Source: an uncultured Eubacteriales bacterium (GTDB taxonomy: Bacteria; Bacillota; Clostridia; Christensenellales; Aristaeellaceae). From it: a DNA stretch of 32,038 nt. Shown here piece by piece: positions 1-8,763 of the stretch. Numbering within the stretch: position 1 is the first letter of the stretch; the number at the start of each line of letters is the position of its first letter. A program made the translations under genes and the position numbers. The notes under the pieces are model-generated. The model searched no databases and was not told the DNA's origin. It was given only the letters and a program-made list of their open reading frames with translations. The stretch covers positions 1 through 32,038 of the forward strand of contig CADCHI010000037.1 of NCBI GenBank assembly GCA_902801165.1, read 5' to 3'.

Positions 1-142
1 GCCTCGTCGCCTCCGGCTCCTCGGCTTTACATCATAGCCATTTTGTTGGTGTCATTTATTCCGCATCTTTTTTGTCCAAATTTGTGTACCAATTTGCAGG
101 CGAAGCCGAAGTCGAAGAATCTCATTCGGACCATTATCCGAA

Positions 143-295
143 AAGGGACTGTCTCAAAATATCGAATTGCGAAAGAATCATCGGGCGATGATTCAGAAAG
201 CATCGTAGGGGCGCCATAATTGGCGCCCGCGGACGGCATTTCTGCCGTCCCTACGAATGGATTCCGCAATGTTGTTTATTTTGAGACAGTCCCTT
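143..295. mobile_element. MITE-like inverted-repeat element, 153 bp
   Basis: The element is bounded by perfect 18-bp terminal inverted repeats: aagggactgtctcaaaat at 143-160 and its exact complement at 278-295. Inside lie nested hairpins: atcatc/gatgat near 178-193, and a larger fold from cgtaggg (204-210) to ccctacg (249-255) that holds two smaller palindromes (ggcgcc and ggacggc/gccgtcc types). No transposase frame is present. No target-site duplication is obvious in the flanks. The layout fits a non-autonomous miniature element mobilised in trans, or a mobile terminator-like repeat. Upstream bases 1-142 hold no gene or promoter that I can support. Confidence 0.75.
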
Positions 296-331
296 CAATA
301 TACCCCCGTCGCAGTCATACTGCGATTGTCG

Positions 332-832
332 TTACGCCTCGGTCTGCACGGGCGCGTAGATGGCCTGCGCGGCGGCGGTGATGTCGAAGCCGTCCAGGTC
401 CTCGCCGGAGGCGGAGACGGAATACATCAGGCCGGGAACGACGTCGTAGAACAGGCACAGGTCAATGGTCAGGCCCTCGTCGTAGCCCCGCAGCATGCTG
501 CCCTCGCAGCCGCCGATCTCGCAGGCCTCCTCGTAGGCCCACACGTAGTACAGGCCGGAAATGTCCTCAAAGGCGTCGGTGGGCTGCATGCGGGCGGTGT
601 AAGCCATGTCCTGCCAGGTGAAGTCCACCTCGGCCAGGCTCAGCTCGGTGTTCATGCGGTAGGTCGCGTTCTCCGCGTCCTCGGGCAGGTTGATCACAAA
701 GCCCAGGGTGTCCAGCATCGTCTGGGCGTCGCATTCGGTCCAGGGGTTGGCGACGGCGGCGTTTTCCTCGGCCAGGGCCACGGCGCCCAGGCTCAGCAGC
801 GCGATCAGCAGTACGGCAACAAACTTCTTCAT
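332..832 (-). CDS. small secreted protein of unknown function, 166 aa
   Basis: I do not recognise a family. Residues 1-21 are a clear Sec signal peptide (MKK, a hydrophobic run, ending ALA before EEN), so the mature product of about 145 residues should be outside the cell. There is no lipobox. The mature part is acidic and aromatic, with cysteines near 34, 104, 109 and 126, two of them in CEIGGC, which could form disulfides. The start at 832 is chosen because AGGAGG lies 7 bases upstream and the signal peptide begins there; a longer upstream reading has neither. It follows the phosphomutase gene by 81 bp on the same strand, so it may be the last gene of that operon or have its own weak promoter. 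The MITE at 143-295 lies just downstream. Confidence 0.75.
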   Translation of the reverse strand: MKKFVAVLLIALLSLGAVALAEENAAVANPWTECDAQTMLDTLGFVINLPEDAENATYRMNTELSLAEVDFTWQDMAYTARMQPTDAFEDISGLYYVWAYEEACEIGGCEGSMLRGYDEGLTIDLCLFYDVVPGLMYSVSASGEDLDGFDITAAAQAIYAPVQTEA

Positions 833-913
833 GGATATTCCTCCTCTTCTGTCCTTCCGGAAATCATTGGAAAACAACCCTTGGACGTCCCACGGGCGCC
901 TTTGGTTCCACGT

Positions 914-2587
914 TTACGCCATAAAGCGCTTCAAGTCCTCCGCCAGGACGGCCTCGGCCCGCGCGGCCTGCGCCCGGTCCGGCGCGGACACACTGACGTA
1001 CAGCTTCAGCTTCGGCTCGGTGCCGGAGGGGCGCACCACCACGGACGCGCCGTCCATCAGGAACTTCAGCACGTCGGACTTGGGCAGCCCGTCCAGGCCG
1101 GGGGCGTAGTCCAGCACCCTGCGCACCGCGCGGCCGCCGAGCTCGGAAATCTCCCCCCGCAGCGCCGCCATGATGCCCTGCATCTTCGCGAAGCCCGCGG
1201 AGCCCTCGAACTCGAAGCTGTGCAGCGTGTTCAGGCAGTAGCCGAACTCCGCGTACAGCTGCTCCAGACGCTCCAGCAGGCTGACACCCCGGGTCCTGTA
1301 CCAGGCGAACATCTCGCAGATCAGGAAGGCCGCGTCCACGGCGTCCTTGTCCCGCACGTAGGTGCCGCTGAGGTAGCCGTAGCTCTCCTCGAAGCCGAAG
1401 ATGTAGCGGTCGGGACGGCCCTGGGCCTCCAGCCGGCCGATGGTCTCGCCGATGTACTTGAAGCCGGTCAGCACGTTCACCGTCTCCACGCCGTACTTCT
1501 CCGCGATGCGCTGGGCCATGTCGGTGGTCACAATGGTCTTGACCAGCACCGGGCTCTCGGGCATCCGGCCCAGGGCGATCCGCCGCTGGCAGATGTAATC
1601 CAGCAGCAGCATGCCGGTCTCGTTGCCGGTCAGCAGCTGGAAGCCCTCCGGCCCGCGCACGGCGATGCCGCAGCGGTCGCAGTCCGGGTCGGTGGCCAGC
1701 AGCAGGTCGGCGTTCAGGCGCTCGGCGTACTCCAGCCCCAGCTGCATCGCCTCCCGGATCTCCGGGTTCGGATAGGGGCAGGTCGGGAAGTGTCCGTCGG
1801 GCTGCTCCTGCTCCTTCACCACGGTCACGCGGGTGTAGCCGCTCTCCTTCAGCGTGCGCAGCACCGGCTTCAAGCCCGTGCCGTTCAGCGGGGAATACAC
1901 GATGGCCGCGCCCTTGTCCACCGCCTCGCCGCCCAGCAGCGACTGGCCCTTGACCTCCTCGATGAAGTCCGTGACCACCTGGGCGTCGATCCAGCCGATC
2001 AGGCCCTTCGAGAGTCCCTCGTCGAAGTCCATGCGCCGGGGCCCGTCAAAAACGTCCAGCTTGTCGATCTCGGCCAGGATCTCCGCCGCGGCCTCGGTGG
2101 TGATCTGGCAGCCGTCGGGGCCATACACCTTGTAGCCGTTGTACTTGGCCGGGTTGTGGGAGGCCGTGACCATGATGCCCGCCGCGCAGTTCAGCGCCCG
2201 CACGGCATAGGACAGGCAGGGCGTGGGCATCAGCTGGGGGTACACCTCCGCTCGGATGCCGTTGGCGGCAAACACGCCTGCGGCCACCCGGGCGAATTCA
2301 TCGGAAAGTATCCGGGAATCGTAGCTGACGGCGATGCGCCGCTTCTCCTCCGGGAAGCGCTTTACCACATAGTCGGCCAGCCCCTGGGAGGCCTTGGCCA
2401 CGGTGTGCACGTTCATGCGATTGGTGCCCGCGCCGATCACGCCCCGCAGGCCACCGGTGCCGAAGGCCAGGTCCCGATAAAAGGCATCCTCCTTCGCCGC
2501 GGCGTCGCCCTCCATGGCGGCCAGCTCCGGCTTCAGCGATTCGTCCGCGCGCTCCATCCAGCGGCGGTAGCTCATTTCGATATCCAT
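914..2587 (-). CDS. alpha-D-phosphohexomutase (phosphoglucomutase/phosphomannomutase)
   Basis: This cytoplasmic enzyme interconverts hexose 1- and 6-phosphates, most likely glucose 1-phosphate and glucose 6-phosphate. All four signature loops are present in the 557-residue product: the phosphoserine loop TASHNP at 141-146 (Ser143), the metal loop DPDCDR at 300-305, the sugar-binding loop GFEESYG at 398-404, and the phosphate-binding loop RPSGTEPK at 519-526. Length and motif spacing match the PgcA/PGM2-like branch. The start at 2587 is preferred because GGAAGGGAG lies about 9 bases upstream; an in-frame extension to 2641 lacks such a site. It lies 63 bp after the esterase gene and downstream of the GH36 alpha-galactosidase gene. 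That suits a role in feeding galactose-derived glucose 1-phosphate into glycolysis. Glucose versus mannose preference cannot be told by eye. Confidence 0.93.
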   Translation of the reverse strand: MDIEMSYRRWMERADESLKPELAAMEGDAAAKEDAFYRDLAFGTGGLRGVIGAGTNRMNVHTVAKASQGLADYVVKRFPEEKRRIAVSYDSRILSDEFARVAAGVFAANGIRAEVYPQLMPTPCLSYAVRALNCAAGIMVTASHNPAKYNGYKVYGPDGCQITTEAAAEILAEIDKLDVFDGPRRMDFDEGLSKGLIGWIDAQVVTDFIEEVKGQSLLGGEAVDKGAAIVYSPLNGTGLKPVLRTLKESGYTRVTVVKEQEQPDGHFPTCPYPNPEIREAMQLGLEYAERLNADLLLATDPDCDRCGIAVRGPEGFQLLTGNETGMLLLDYICQRRIALGRMPESPVLVKTIVTTDMAQRIAEKYGVETVNVLTGFKYIGETIGRLEAQGRPDRYIFGFEESYGYLSGTYVRDKDAVDAAFLICEMFAWYRTRGVSLLERLEQLYAEFGYCLNTLHSFEFEGSAGFAKMQGIMAALRGEISELGGRAVRRVLDYAPGLDGLPKSDVLKFLMDGASVVVRPSGTEPKLKLYVSVSAPDRAQAARAEAVLAEDLKRFMA

Positions 2588-2650
2588 GCCAGTCCACTCC
2601 CTTCCGTGTCTCCCGGCCCCGCGGGAAGCGCAGGGGCCCATCGCGTCATT

Positions 2651-3682
2651 TCAGTGCAGCAGTTCCTCCAGCGCCGCGGCGATCTCCTTCGCCGCCCGCC
2701 GATGGGCCCGACGGCTGGGATGGCTCCGGCTGCCGTGGTCGTTCCCGCAGTCGGTCAGCGCGAGGAACGATACCTTCCCATCGCCCGCCGCGCGGCGCGC
2801 CTCCACGGCCCGTTTGATGGGCTCCTCCAGGCCATTGCCGCACAGGCCATAGGCCCACAGCAGCACAGCGCCGGGATTCCGCCTTCGCAGCTGGGCCAGC
2901 AGCGCCTCCGCGCTCGCGGTAAAGGCCGCGAGCTGCTCCCCGGTGGGCGGCGTGTGCACCTTGTTCAGGCCGGAGAAGTCGTTGGTCCCCAGGTTGATCA
3001 CCACCGCGTCTGCGGGCATCTGGGCTTCAAAATCATAGGCCGCCTCCCCGCCGGGCACGACGGCGCACAGGCTGTCGTAGATGTGCCCGAGGGTGTGGCT
3101 GTAGTTTATGTCGAAGGAGACGTGCGCGCCCCATCCGCCCAGGGCGATGACCCGCTTCTCGGCGTCCAGGCGCTCGCTGACCAGCGTGGGATAGGCGAAC
3201 TGGTTGGAAATCAGGGCCATGCGCCACTCCATGGCGCTCTCCGGCCCCAGGGTGCCCTCCCCCACGGTCAGGCTGTCGCCGACGAACTCGATCAGCCGTC
3301 CGCGGGGCGCCGGCGCCTCCGGGACCCCGTCGGTGTAGATCGCCAGCAGCTCCAGCGGTCCGGAGTCGGCATCCGAGGGCTGGCTGTCCCGCACAATGGC
3401 CACCTCGTGGGCGGCCTCGGCGCCCAGGCGGCCCAGCAGGTCATAGCGCCGTCGCCCGGGGGCCAGCGGGATGCGGGCCACCGGCGTGCCGTCCACGGTC
3501 ACGGCCACCCACGGCGTGTGGGTATCCGCCTCGGGCACGGCGAACTCCGCCTCCAGCCGGTCACAGCATACCTTCGTCCGCACGCCGGAGCCGGACCACC
3601 ACAGCCTGCAGACCTGCTCGCCCGCGTCGCGCCGGCCCAGCCGCAGGAAGCCCCCGCCCAGGGGATCGTATCGATTCATCAT
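2651..3682 (-). CDS. SGNH/GDSL hydrolase, CE2-like carbohydrate acetylesterase
   Basis: A 343-residue, two-part protein. Residues 1 to about 125 look like the beta-rich N-terminal domain found before the hydrolase domain in family CE2 acetylesterases. Residues 130-343 are an SGNH hydrolase: block I FVGDSLTVGEG with Ser137 as nucleophile, block II GGWG at 182-185, block III LGTND at 231-235 (Asn234), and a C-terminal GSRSHPS with His321. The usual Asp three residues before that His is Ser318. CE2 enzymes are known that use a Ser-His dyad, so this need not mean loss of activity. No signal peptide is visible, so it should remove O-acetyl groups from imported oligosaccharides in the cytoplasm. 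Its ATG overlaps the GH36 stop codon in an ATGA arrangement, which indicates translational coupling. Confidence 0.8.
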   Translation of the reverse strand: MMNRYDPLGGGFLRLGRRDAGEQVCRLWWSGSGVRTKVCCDRLEAEFAVPEADTHTPWVAVTVDGTPVARIPLAPGRRRYDLLGRLGAEAAHEVAIVRDSQPSDADSGPLELLAIYTDGVPEAPAPRGRLIEFVGDSLTVGEGTLGPESAMEWRMALISNQFAYPTLVSERLDAEKRVIALGGWGAHVSFDINYSHTLGHIYDSLCAVVPGGEAAYDFEAQMPADAVVINLGTNDFSGLNKVHTPPTGEQLAAFTASAEALLAQLRRRNPGAVLLWAYGLCGNGLEEPIKRAVEARRAAGDGKVSFLALTDCGNDHGSRSHPSRRAHRRAAKEIAAALEELLH

Positions 3683-5856
3683 GCCTCATCCACCGCCTTC
3701 AATTCAATCATCGCGCTGGCCGCGTCGCACTGGGACAGCGGGCAGCAGAGGCCCACCTTCATCAGCTCGTCGCCGCCGTAGATCTCCCCCGTCGCAACGT
3801 CCCGGTAGCGCCTGCCGGCGTCCAGGCCTGCCAACTTGACCAGCGGCGGCATGACGTTGGGCTGGGCCAGGGCCCGAACCACCGTCACCAGGGCTTCTGT
3901 CCTGTCCTCGGAGACCGTCATCCAGGCGGTGTCGTTGCCCTCGAAGGGCGACAGCAGCCGGTAGAACGTGCCGTTCAGGCGCAGCGCCTGGGTGCGGTTG
4001 GCCATCGCGATCTGCTCCCGCATGGCCGCGCGGTCCGCCTCGGTCAGCTGGCGGGGGTCCAGCTCGTAGCCGAAGCAGCCGCCCAGCGCCACGGCGAAGC
4101 GGCTCTCCATCGGGGTGACCCGCCCGGTCTGGTGGTTGGGCACGGCGCTGACGTGGCTGCCCATGGTCGAGGGCGGGAACACCAGCGAGGTGGCGTACTG
4201 GATCCGGCACCGGCACAGGGCGTCGGTGTTGTCGGAGCACCAGAATTGGGGCATGTAGGCCAGTATGCCGGCGTCAAACCTGCCGCCGCCCCCGGCGCAG
4301 CCCTCGAAGAGCACCTCCGGGAAGGCCTCGGTCAGCCGCCCCATCACGGCATAGAGCCCCAGGATATAGCGGTGGAGCACCTCGCCCTGCCGCTCCGGCG
4401 GCAGCGCGGCGGAGCCGATGTTGGTGATGTTGCGGTTCATGTCCCACTTGAGGTAGGCCGCGCCGCTCTCCCGCAGCGTGCGGGTCACGGCCTCGCAGAC
4501 GTAGGCCTGGACGTCCTCCCGGCCCATGTCCAGCACGAACTGGTGCCGCGAGGTGATGCCCTCCCGGCCGGGGATGTGCAGGCACCAGTCCGGGTGGGCC
4601 CGGTACAGCTCGCTCTCCGGGGAGATCATCTCCGGCTCCATCCAGATGCCGAACTGCAGGCCCAGCGCCCGGACCCGGTCGCCCAGGGACTTCAGCCCGT
4701 CGGGCAGCTTGCGCCGGTCGGTGAACCAGTCGCCCAGGGAGGTGGTATCGTCGTCGCGGTGGCCGAACCAGCCGTCGTCCATCACGAACAGCTCCACGCC
4801 CGCCTTGGCGGCGGCCTCGGCGATGGATACCAGCTTGTCGGCGTCAAAGTCGAAGTAGGCGGCCTCCCAGCTGTTCAGCAGCACCGGCCTGGGCCGCCTC
4901 GCCCAGCGCTCGGGCAGCAGGCGCGCGTTCCACAGCCGGTGGAACTGTCGGCTCATGCCGCCCAGGCCCTCCTCGGAGAACACCATCACGGCCTCCGGGG
5001 CCTGGAACGCCTCCCCGGGCTCCAGCCGCCAGGCGAAGTCCGCGTCGTCGATGCCCATCAGCAGCCGCGCCGTTCCGAACTGGGAGACGTCCGCCCGGGC
5101 GGCGAAGCTGCCGCTGTAGATCAGCGACAGGCCGATGACCTCGCCCCGCGCCTCCCCGGCGTCGGGCCGGACCAGCGCCATGAAGGGCGACGCCTGGTGG
5201 CTGCTCGCGCCGCGCCTGGAGAACACGCCCTGCACGCCGGGGCACAGCGGCCGGCGCACGATGTCCCGCTCCCGGGCCCAGCTGCCGGAGAGGGTGATCA
5301 GCTCCCAGTCGGCGTCGGGCAGGTCCAGGCACAGGCTGAACGCCCGGGTGACGGTCAGCGCCGCTGAGCCCCCATTGACCAGCCGGACGCTGCGGGCCAC
5401 CGCGTCGCAGTCGTCAAAGATCGTATAGCACAGCTCGGCCTCGAGCCCGGTGAGCCCGTCCCGCAGCGCGAGCCGCAGGGTGGCGCAGCCGCCCCCGCGG
5501 GTGGCGGGCAGGCCCTCCAGCGCCGGCTTGCCCTCCAGCACCTCGGTGGAGGCGAGCCGCAGGTCCACGGCGCGGCTGCCGTCCGGGGCCGCCACCGTCA
5601 CCGCACCCTCCCGGTAGTCTCCCAGCCCGTAGGACGGGTACTCCTGGGGCAGCCGGTCCAGCATGCACTCCTGCACAGAAAAGCTGTGGTCCGTCGCCAC
5701 GCCCGCGTGGCGCAGCAGGTTCGCCGCGTTCACGGCGGACAGCCTCGGCCCCGCGTACAGGTGCGCCAGGATGCCGCCGGGCATCTCGCACAGCACATAG
5801 CTGATGTGTTCATTTCTCAGGTGGAACAGGTTTTTCTCCCGCAAAATCTCCGCCAT
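3679..5856 (-). CDS. GH36 alpha-galactosidase
   Basis: This enzyme hydrolyses terminal alpha-galactosyl residues of oligosaccharides such as raffinose-type sugars or galactosyl side chains. The 725-residue length is typical of the Firmicutes tetrameric GH36 group. An N-terminal beta-supersandwich occupies about 1-320. The TIM barrel follows, with the family motif FVMDDGWFGHRDDD at 357-370. The nucleophile is Asp472 in YLKWDMNRN and the acid/base is Asp542 in WCSDNTDA. A C-terminal beta domain completes it. No signal peptide is present, so it acts inside the cell. GGAGG lies 9 bases before the start. It is first in a unit with the esterase (4-base overlap) and the phosphomutase, behind a recognisable promoter at 5901-5929. 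Alpha-galactosidase is the dominant activity of the family; alpha-N-acetylgalactosaminidase is possible but less likely. Confidence 0.95.
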   Translation of the reverse strand: MAEILREKNLFHLRNEHISYVLCEMPGGILAHLYAGPRLSAVNAANLLRHAGVATDHSFSVQECMLDRLPQEYPSYGLGDYREGAVTVAAPDGSRAVDLRLASTEVLEGKPALEGLPATRGGGCATLRLALRDGLTGLEAELCYTIFDDCDAVARSVRLVNGGSAALTVTRAFSLCLDLPDADWELITLSGSWARERDIVRRPLCPGVQGVFSRRGASSHQASPFMALVRPDAGEARGEVIGLSLIYSGSFAARADVSQFGTARLLMGIDDADFAWRLEPGEAFQAPEAVMVFSEEGLGGMSRQFHRLWNARLLPERWARRPRPVLLNSWEAAYFDFDADKLVSIAEAAAKAGVELFVMDDGWFGHRDDDTTSLGDWFTDRRKLPDGLKSLGDRVRALGLQFGIWMEPEMISPESELYRAHPDWCLHIPGREGITSRHQFVLDMGREDVQAYVCEAVTRTLRESGAAYLKWDMNRNITNIGSAALPPERQGEVLHRYILGLYAVMGRLTEAFPEVLFEGCAGGGGRFDAGILAYMPQFWCSDNTDALCRCRIQYATSLVFPPSTMGSHVSAVPNHQTGRVTPMESRFAVALGGCFGYELDPRQLTEADRAAMREQIAMANRTQALRLNGTFYRLLSPFEGNDTAWMTVSEDRTEALVTVVRALAQPNVMPPLVKLAGLDAGRRYRDVATGEIYGGDELMKVGLCCPLSQCDAASAMIELKAVDEA

Positions 5857-5900
5857 AAATCGTATCCTCCAGGTTTTTCCGGTTAGATTACCACAATGCT

Positions 5901-5929
5901 ATTGTATCGAAAAAGTGCGGGACAATCAA
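5901..5929 (-). promoter_or_regulatory. sigma-A promoter of the GH36 operon
   Basis: On the minus strand TTGATT (5929-5924) is followed after exactly 17 bases by TACAAT (5906-5901). Transcription would begin near 5894, leaving a leader of about 38 bases before the GH36 ATG. The leader carries GGTTAGATT (plus strand, 5881-5889), a 9-mer also found just upstream of the GH31 promoter. Confidence 0.75.
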
Positions 5930-5983
5930 GAACCATTCCGCGCTTTCGCAAAATAATCCCCGTCCCGCACTCATATTCCATCG

Positions 5984-8338
5984 TCAGCGGATCACCGTCA
6001 CGTGAACGTCCTTTCCAGGGGCGCTCAGCGTGCCGCTCGCCTCGTCCCAGGCCAGGCGGGTCACGGTGTACTCGCCCCGCTCGTAGCCGTAGCCGTCCCC
6101 GGCATCCTCATACAGGTCAAAGGCGGCGTCGGCTCCGGCGTACACCCGCACCTCCATGGGCCGGGTCAGCGGCTGGTCCGCGTACTGGATGTCCTCCCCC
6201 GCCATGGGCAGTATGGAGCCCGCGCGGACGAACAGCGGCATCCGCTCCAGCGGCGCGTCCACCCGCACGCTCTGGCCGCCGGCATAGCGCGTGCCGTCCC
6301 AGAAGTCATACCAGTCGCAGCCCTCCGGCAGGTAGCAGGTCCACTTCTCCTCCCGGTCCAGCTTCCTGCCGCCCGGGCCGTAGTACATGGGCTCCGTCAC
6401 CGGGCACACCAGCAACGCCGGGCCGAACATGTAGGCGTCCTTCGACGCGACCGCCCGGGCGTCCCCGGGGAAGTCGAACAACAGCGGCCGCATCATGGTG
6501 CCGTTGCCCCGCCACACGTTCCCGGCCAGGGAATAGATATAGGGCATCAGCCGGTAGCGCAACTTGATGAACTTCTCGATGGCGTCATAGCAGCGCTCGC
6601 CCGGCTTGCCGAAGTTCCAGATCTCCCTCGCCACATCGGTGCCGTGGGACCGGAACATCGGCAGGAAGCAGCCGAACTGGATCCAGCGGGCGTACAGCTC
6701 CCGGAAGCCCGGGTCCTCGAGACCCGCCTCGAATTCGCCGTTCCAGAACCACTTGGGCGTGGGGTCGTTCTCGCAGCCGCAGCCCCGGGCCCGCCAGTTC
6801 TCCTTCACCACGAAGAAGCCGCCGATGTCCAGCGTCCACCAGGGGTAGCCGCTGGCGGCCATGTTCAGACCCTCGGCGATCTGCCCGCGCATCACGGACC
6901 ACCGGGCGGAGATGTCGCCGGACCACAGCATCGCGCCGTAGCGCTGGCTGCCCGCGTAGCCGGAGCGGGTCAGGTTCAGCACCCGCTTTTCTTCCGTCGT
7001 CCTGCGCTGGTTTTCATAGATGCCCCTGGCGTGAACCAGGGCGTAGAGGTTCGCCACAGCCGGGTCGAGGAACCGCTTGTGCTCACCGCCCACCAGGGCG
7101 AAGCGCTCCCAGGGCTCCCGCTTCGTCGCGCCGCCCCAGTCCGGGCCGGAGAAGGGTTCGGTGGAATCGCACCACCAGGCGTCGAAGCCCTGGTCGAACA
7201 GGCCCTCCCTGGCCTGCTGCCAGTACATCGCCCGGGCCTTTTCGTCAAAGGCGTTGTAGGTGCACAGGTCATCCAGCAGCAGCCCGGCCTCCCGGAAGGC
7301 TTCGCAGTCCACGGTGCCCTCGTTCATGTTGGGCCACACGGACACCATGGCGTGGGCGTGCATGCCGTGGATCTCCTCCATCCGCGCCTTCGTGTCGCCG
7401 AAGCGCACGGGGTCCAGTCGCTTCTCTCCCCAGCGATCCTCCTCCCAGGTGTGCCAGTCCTGAACGATGCCGTCCAGCGGCACGTTCAGCTCCCGGTAGC
7501 GCCGCACGGTCTCCGCCAGCTCCGCGGCGGAATGATAGCGCTCCTTGGACTGTATGTAGCCGAAGGCCCACTTCGGCAGCAGCGCCGCGCGGCCCGTCAG
7601 CCGGCGGAAGCCGTCGACGATGGCGTCGAAGGCGTTTCGCCCATCAGAAGTCTCGCCGACGACCACGTAGTAGTCCAGCTGGCTGACCGTGTCCAGGAAC
7701 AGGTAGCTGCCGCAGGCGTCGTCCTGGAAGGTCATCAGCGAGCCGCAGTCCGCGAACAGGCCATAGCCCCGGCTGGACAGGAACATCGGCATCGGGATGC
7801 GCATGTTGTGCTGGTAGAGGTACTGGTTCTGGCCGCGGTAGTTCCACACGCCCTCCTCGCCCTGGCCCAGGCCGAAGATGCCCTCGTCTGGCGCGAAGTC
7901 AAAGCACAGCTTGGCCCGCCAGGCCCGGCGGTCCACCACGGGCCGCTGGTTCTTGACGAAGTTGCGCTCGCCGTCCACGGTCTTGACGCGCTCGATCACC
8001 GGCGGCTCCCCGCCGGTGGTGTAGCGGATCACATCCTGGGCGGTCAGCTCGTGGCCGGCCTCCCGCAGCAGCGCCGTCCCGTCCGCGCGCAGCCAGGTCA
8101 GCCGGTCCGTGGACAGGTCGTAGGCCGCCGTCAACTCCCCGCTGGTCAGCCGGACCTGCTTTTCATCCCGCTCCAGGGTCCAATAATCCCCCTGGGGCTG
8201 GAAGGCGGAGGGCTCCACCAGCATGCTCGGAGCCGCCACCCGAGCCTCCCGGGTGTGAACGCAGCGGATGATTCCCGGCGCGACCGCCTCCAGCCGGATC
8301 GTGTCCTCCCCCCTGCGAATGTCAATAATACGATCCAT
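5984..8338 (-). CDS. GH31 family alpha-glycosidase (alpha-xylosidase/alpha-glucosidase type)
   Basis: The product has 784 residues with the full GH31 layout. There is an N-terminal beta-sandwich (about 1-245, including GLGQGEEG at 157-164). The TIM barrel follows, with QDWHTWEE at 293-300, the nucleophile Asp391 in AWWCDSTEPF and the acid/base Asp475 in LWSGD. C-terminal beta domains follow from about 690. The DSTEP form of the nucleophile motif resembles the alpha-xylosidase-like branch and does not match the sulfoquinovosidase branch. Substrate is otherwise unclear: alpha-xylose, alpha-glucose and alpha-galactose are all known in GH31. There is no signal peptide, so it is cytoplasmic. The start at 8338 has GAAGGGG 5 bases upstream and a consensus promoter about 80 bases further up. 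A longer reading to 8614 would start upstream of that promoter, so I reject it. Confidence 0.92.
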   Translation of the reverse strand: MDRIIDIRRGEDTIRLEAVAPGIIRCVHTREARVAAPSMLVEPSAFQPQGDYWTLERDEKQVRLTSGELTAAYDLSTDRLTWLRADGTALLREAGHELTAQDVIRYTTGGEPPVIERVKTVDGERNFVKNQRPVVDRRAWRAKLCFDFAPDEGIFGLGQGEEGVWNYRGQNQYLYQHNMRIPMPMFLSSRGYGLFADCGSLMTFQDDACGSYLFLDTVSQLDYYVVVGETSDGRNAFDAIVDGFRRLTGRAALLPKWAFGYIQSKERYHSAAELAETVRRYRELNVPLDGIVQDWHTWEEDRWGEKRLDPVRFGDTKARMEEIHGMHAHAMVSVWPNMNEGTVDCEAFREAGLLLDDLCTYNAFDEKARAMYWQQAREGLFDQGFDAWWCDSTEPFSGPDWGGATKREPWERFALVGGEHKRFLDPAVANLYALVHARGIYENQRRTTEEKRVLNLTRSGYAGSQRYGAMLWSGDISARWSVMRGQIAEGLNMAASGYPWWTLDIGGFFVVKENWRARGCGCENDPTPKWFWNGEFEAGLEDPGFRELYARWIQFGCFLPMFRSHGTDVAREIWNFGKPGERCYDAIEKFIKLRYRLMPYIYSLAGNVWRGNGTMMRPLLFDFPGDARAVASKDAYMFGPALLVCPVTEPMYYGPGGRKLDREEKWTCYLPEGCDWYDFWDGTRYAGGQSVRVDAPLERMPLFVRAGSILPMAGEDIQYADQPLTRPMEVRVYAGADAAFDLYEDAGDGYGYERGEYTVTRLAWDEASGTLSAPGKDVHVTVIR

Positions 8339-8416
8339 AAATACCCCTTCCCGGCCCGCGAGTGGCCTCGATGTTTTTTTCGTGAAATGCCGCGCCTGCG
8401 CACGGCCGCTGATACA

Positions 8417-8445
8417 AGCATACGCCCGCGCCGTTTTTCTGTCAA
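8417..8445 (-). promoter_or_regulatory. sigma-A promoter of the GH31 gene
   Basis: On the minus strand a perfect TTGACA (8445-8440) is followed after 17 bases by TATGCT (8422-8417). Start of transcription would be near 8410, giving a leader of about 70 bases. An imperfect palindrome, agatt-gtgat-aatct (8467-8481 on the plus strand), lies just upstream of the -35 box and could bind a regulator. Confidence 0.8.
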
Positions 8446-8644
8446 GCGCCGGGGAGAAAAAGGTTAGATTGTGATAATCTGTTTCCCGCGCTTCTGAGGT
8501 ATACGCATCACTCGCATCGTCTGTTTTATTCGATATGTGCCCTGCCGGTGCGGGGTTTTGCGGTGGATTCCCGGCTGATTGTCGCCAAGAAAACCGTCCT
8601 TCGGTCCCCTTCACATATCTCGCGGAAATTCGACCTCATCCGTC

Positions 8645-8699
8645 TTTCGGCAGAATAGCGAGCTATTCTGCCGAAATCCACCTTCCCCAAGGGGGAAGG
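8645..8699. repeat. double-hairpin intergenic repeat between GH31 and GH43
   Basis: The divergent gap 8339-8842 has no gene. It holds the GH31 promoter, the GH43 promoter and this repeat. The first hairpin has perfect 14-bp arms, tttcggcagaatag (8645-8658) and its complement (8663-8676), with a 4-base loop. It is followed by ccttcccc-aag-ggggaagg (8681-8699). A preceding gacctcatccgtc and this hairpin pair resemble dispersed palindromic repeats of gut Clostridia. Copy number elsewhere cannot be judged from one window. Confidence 0.7.
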
Positions 8700-8763
8700 C
8701 CTTGAGAACCTGTTTCGAGAAAAGCCCATCCTTCGGTTTCCCCCTTCCCCATCCCTCTTCAAT

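Noticed and set aside
27-269. 80-residue open frame on the minus strand
   Set aside because: It lies mostly within the MITE-like element and has no ribosome binding site or recognisable domain.
257-3781. 1174-residue open frame on the plus strand
   Set aside because: It runs antisense through four well-supported minus-strand genes and the MITE end, has repetitive low-complexity composition rich in H, G, Q, R and A, and has no domain. High G+C sequence gives long antisense frames.
6002-8467. 821-residue open frame on the plus strand
   Set aside because: It is fully antisense to the GH31 gene, whose catalytic motifs are intact on the minus strand.
8645-8699. CRISPR-like or riboswitch interpretation of the intergenic hairpins
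   Set aside because: There are only two unrelated palindromes, with no regular spacing, spacers or conserved aptamer core.
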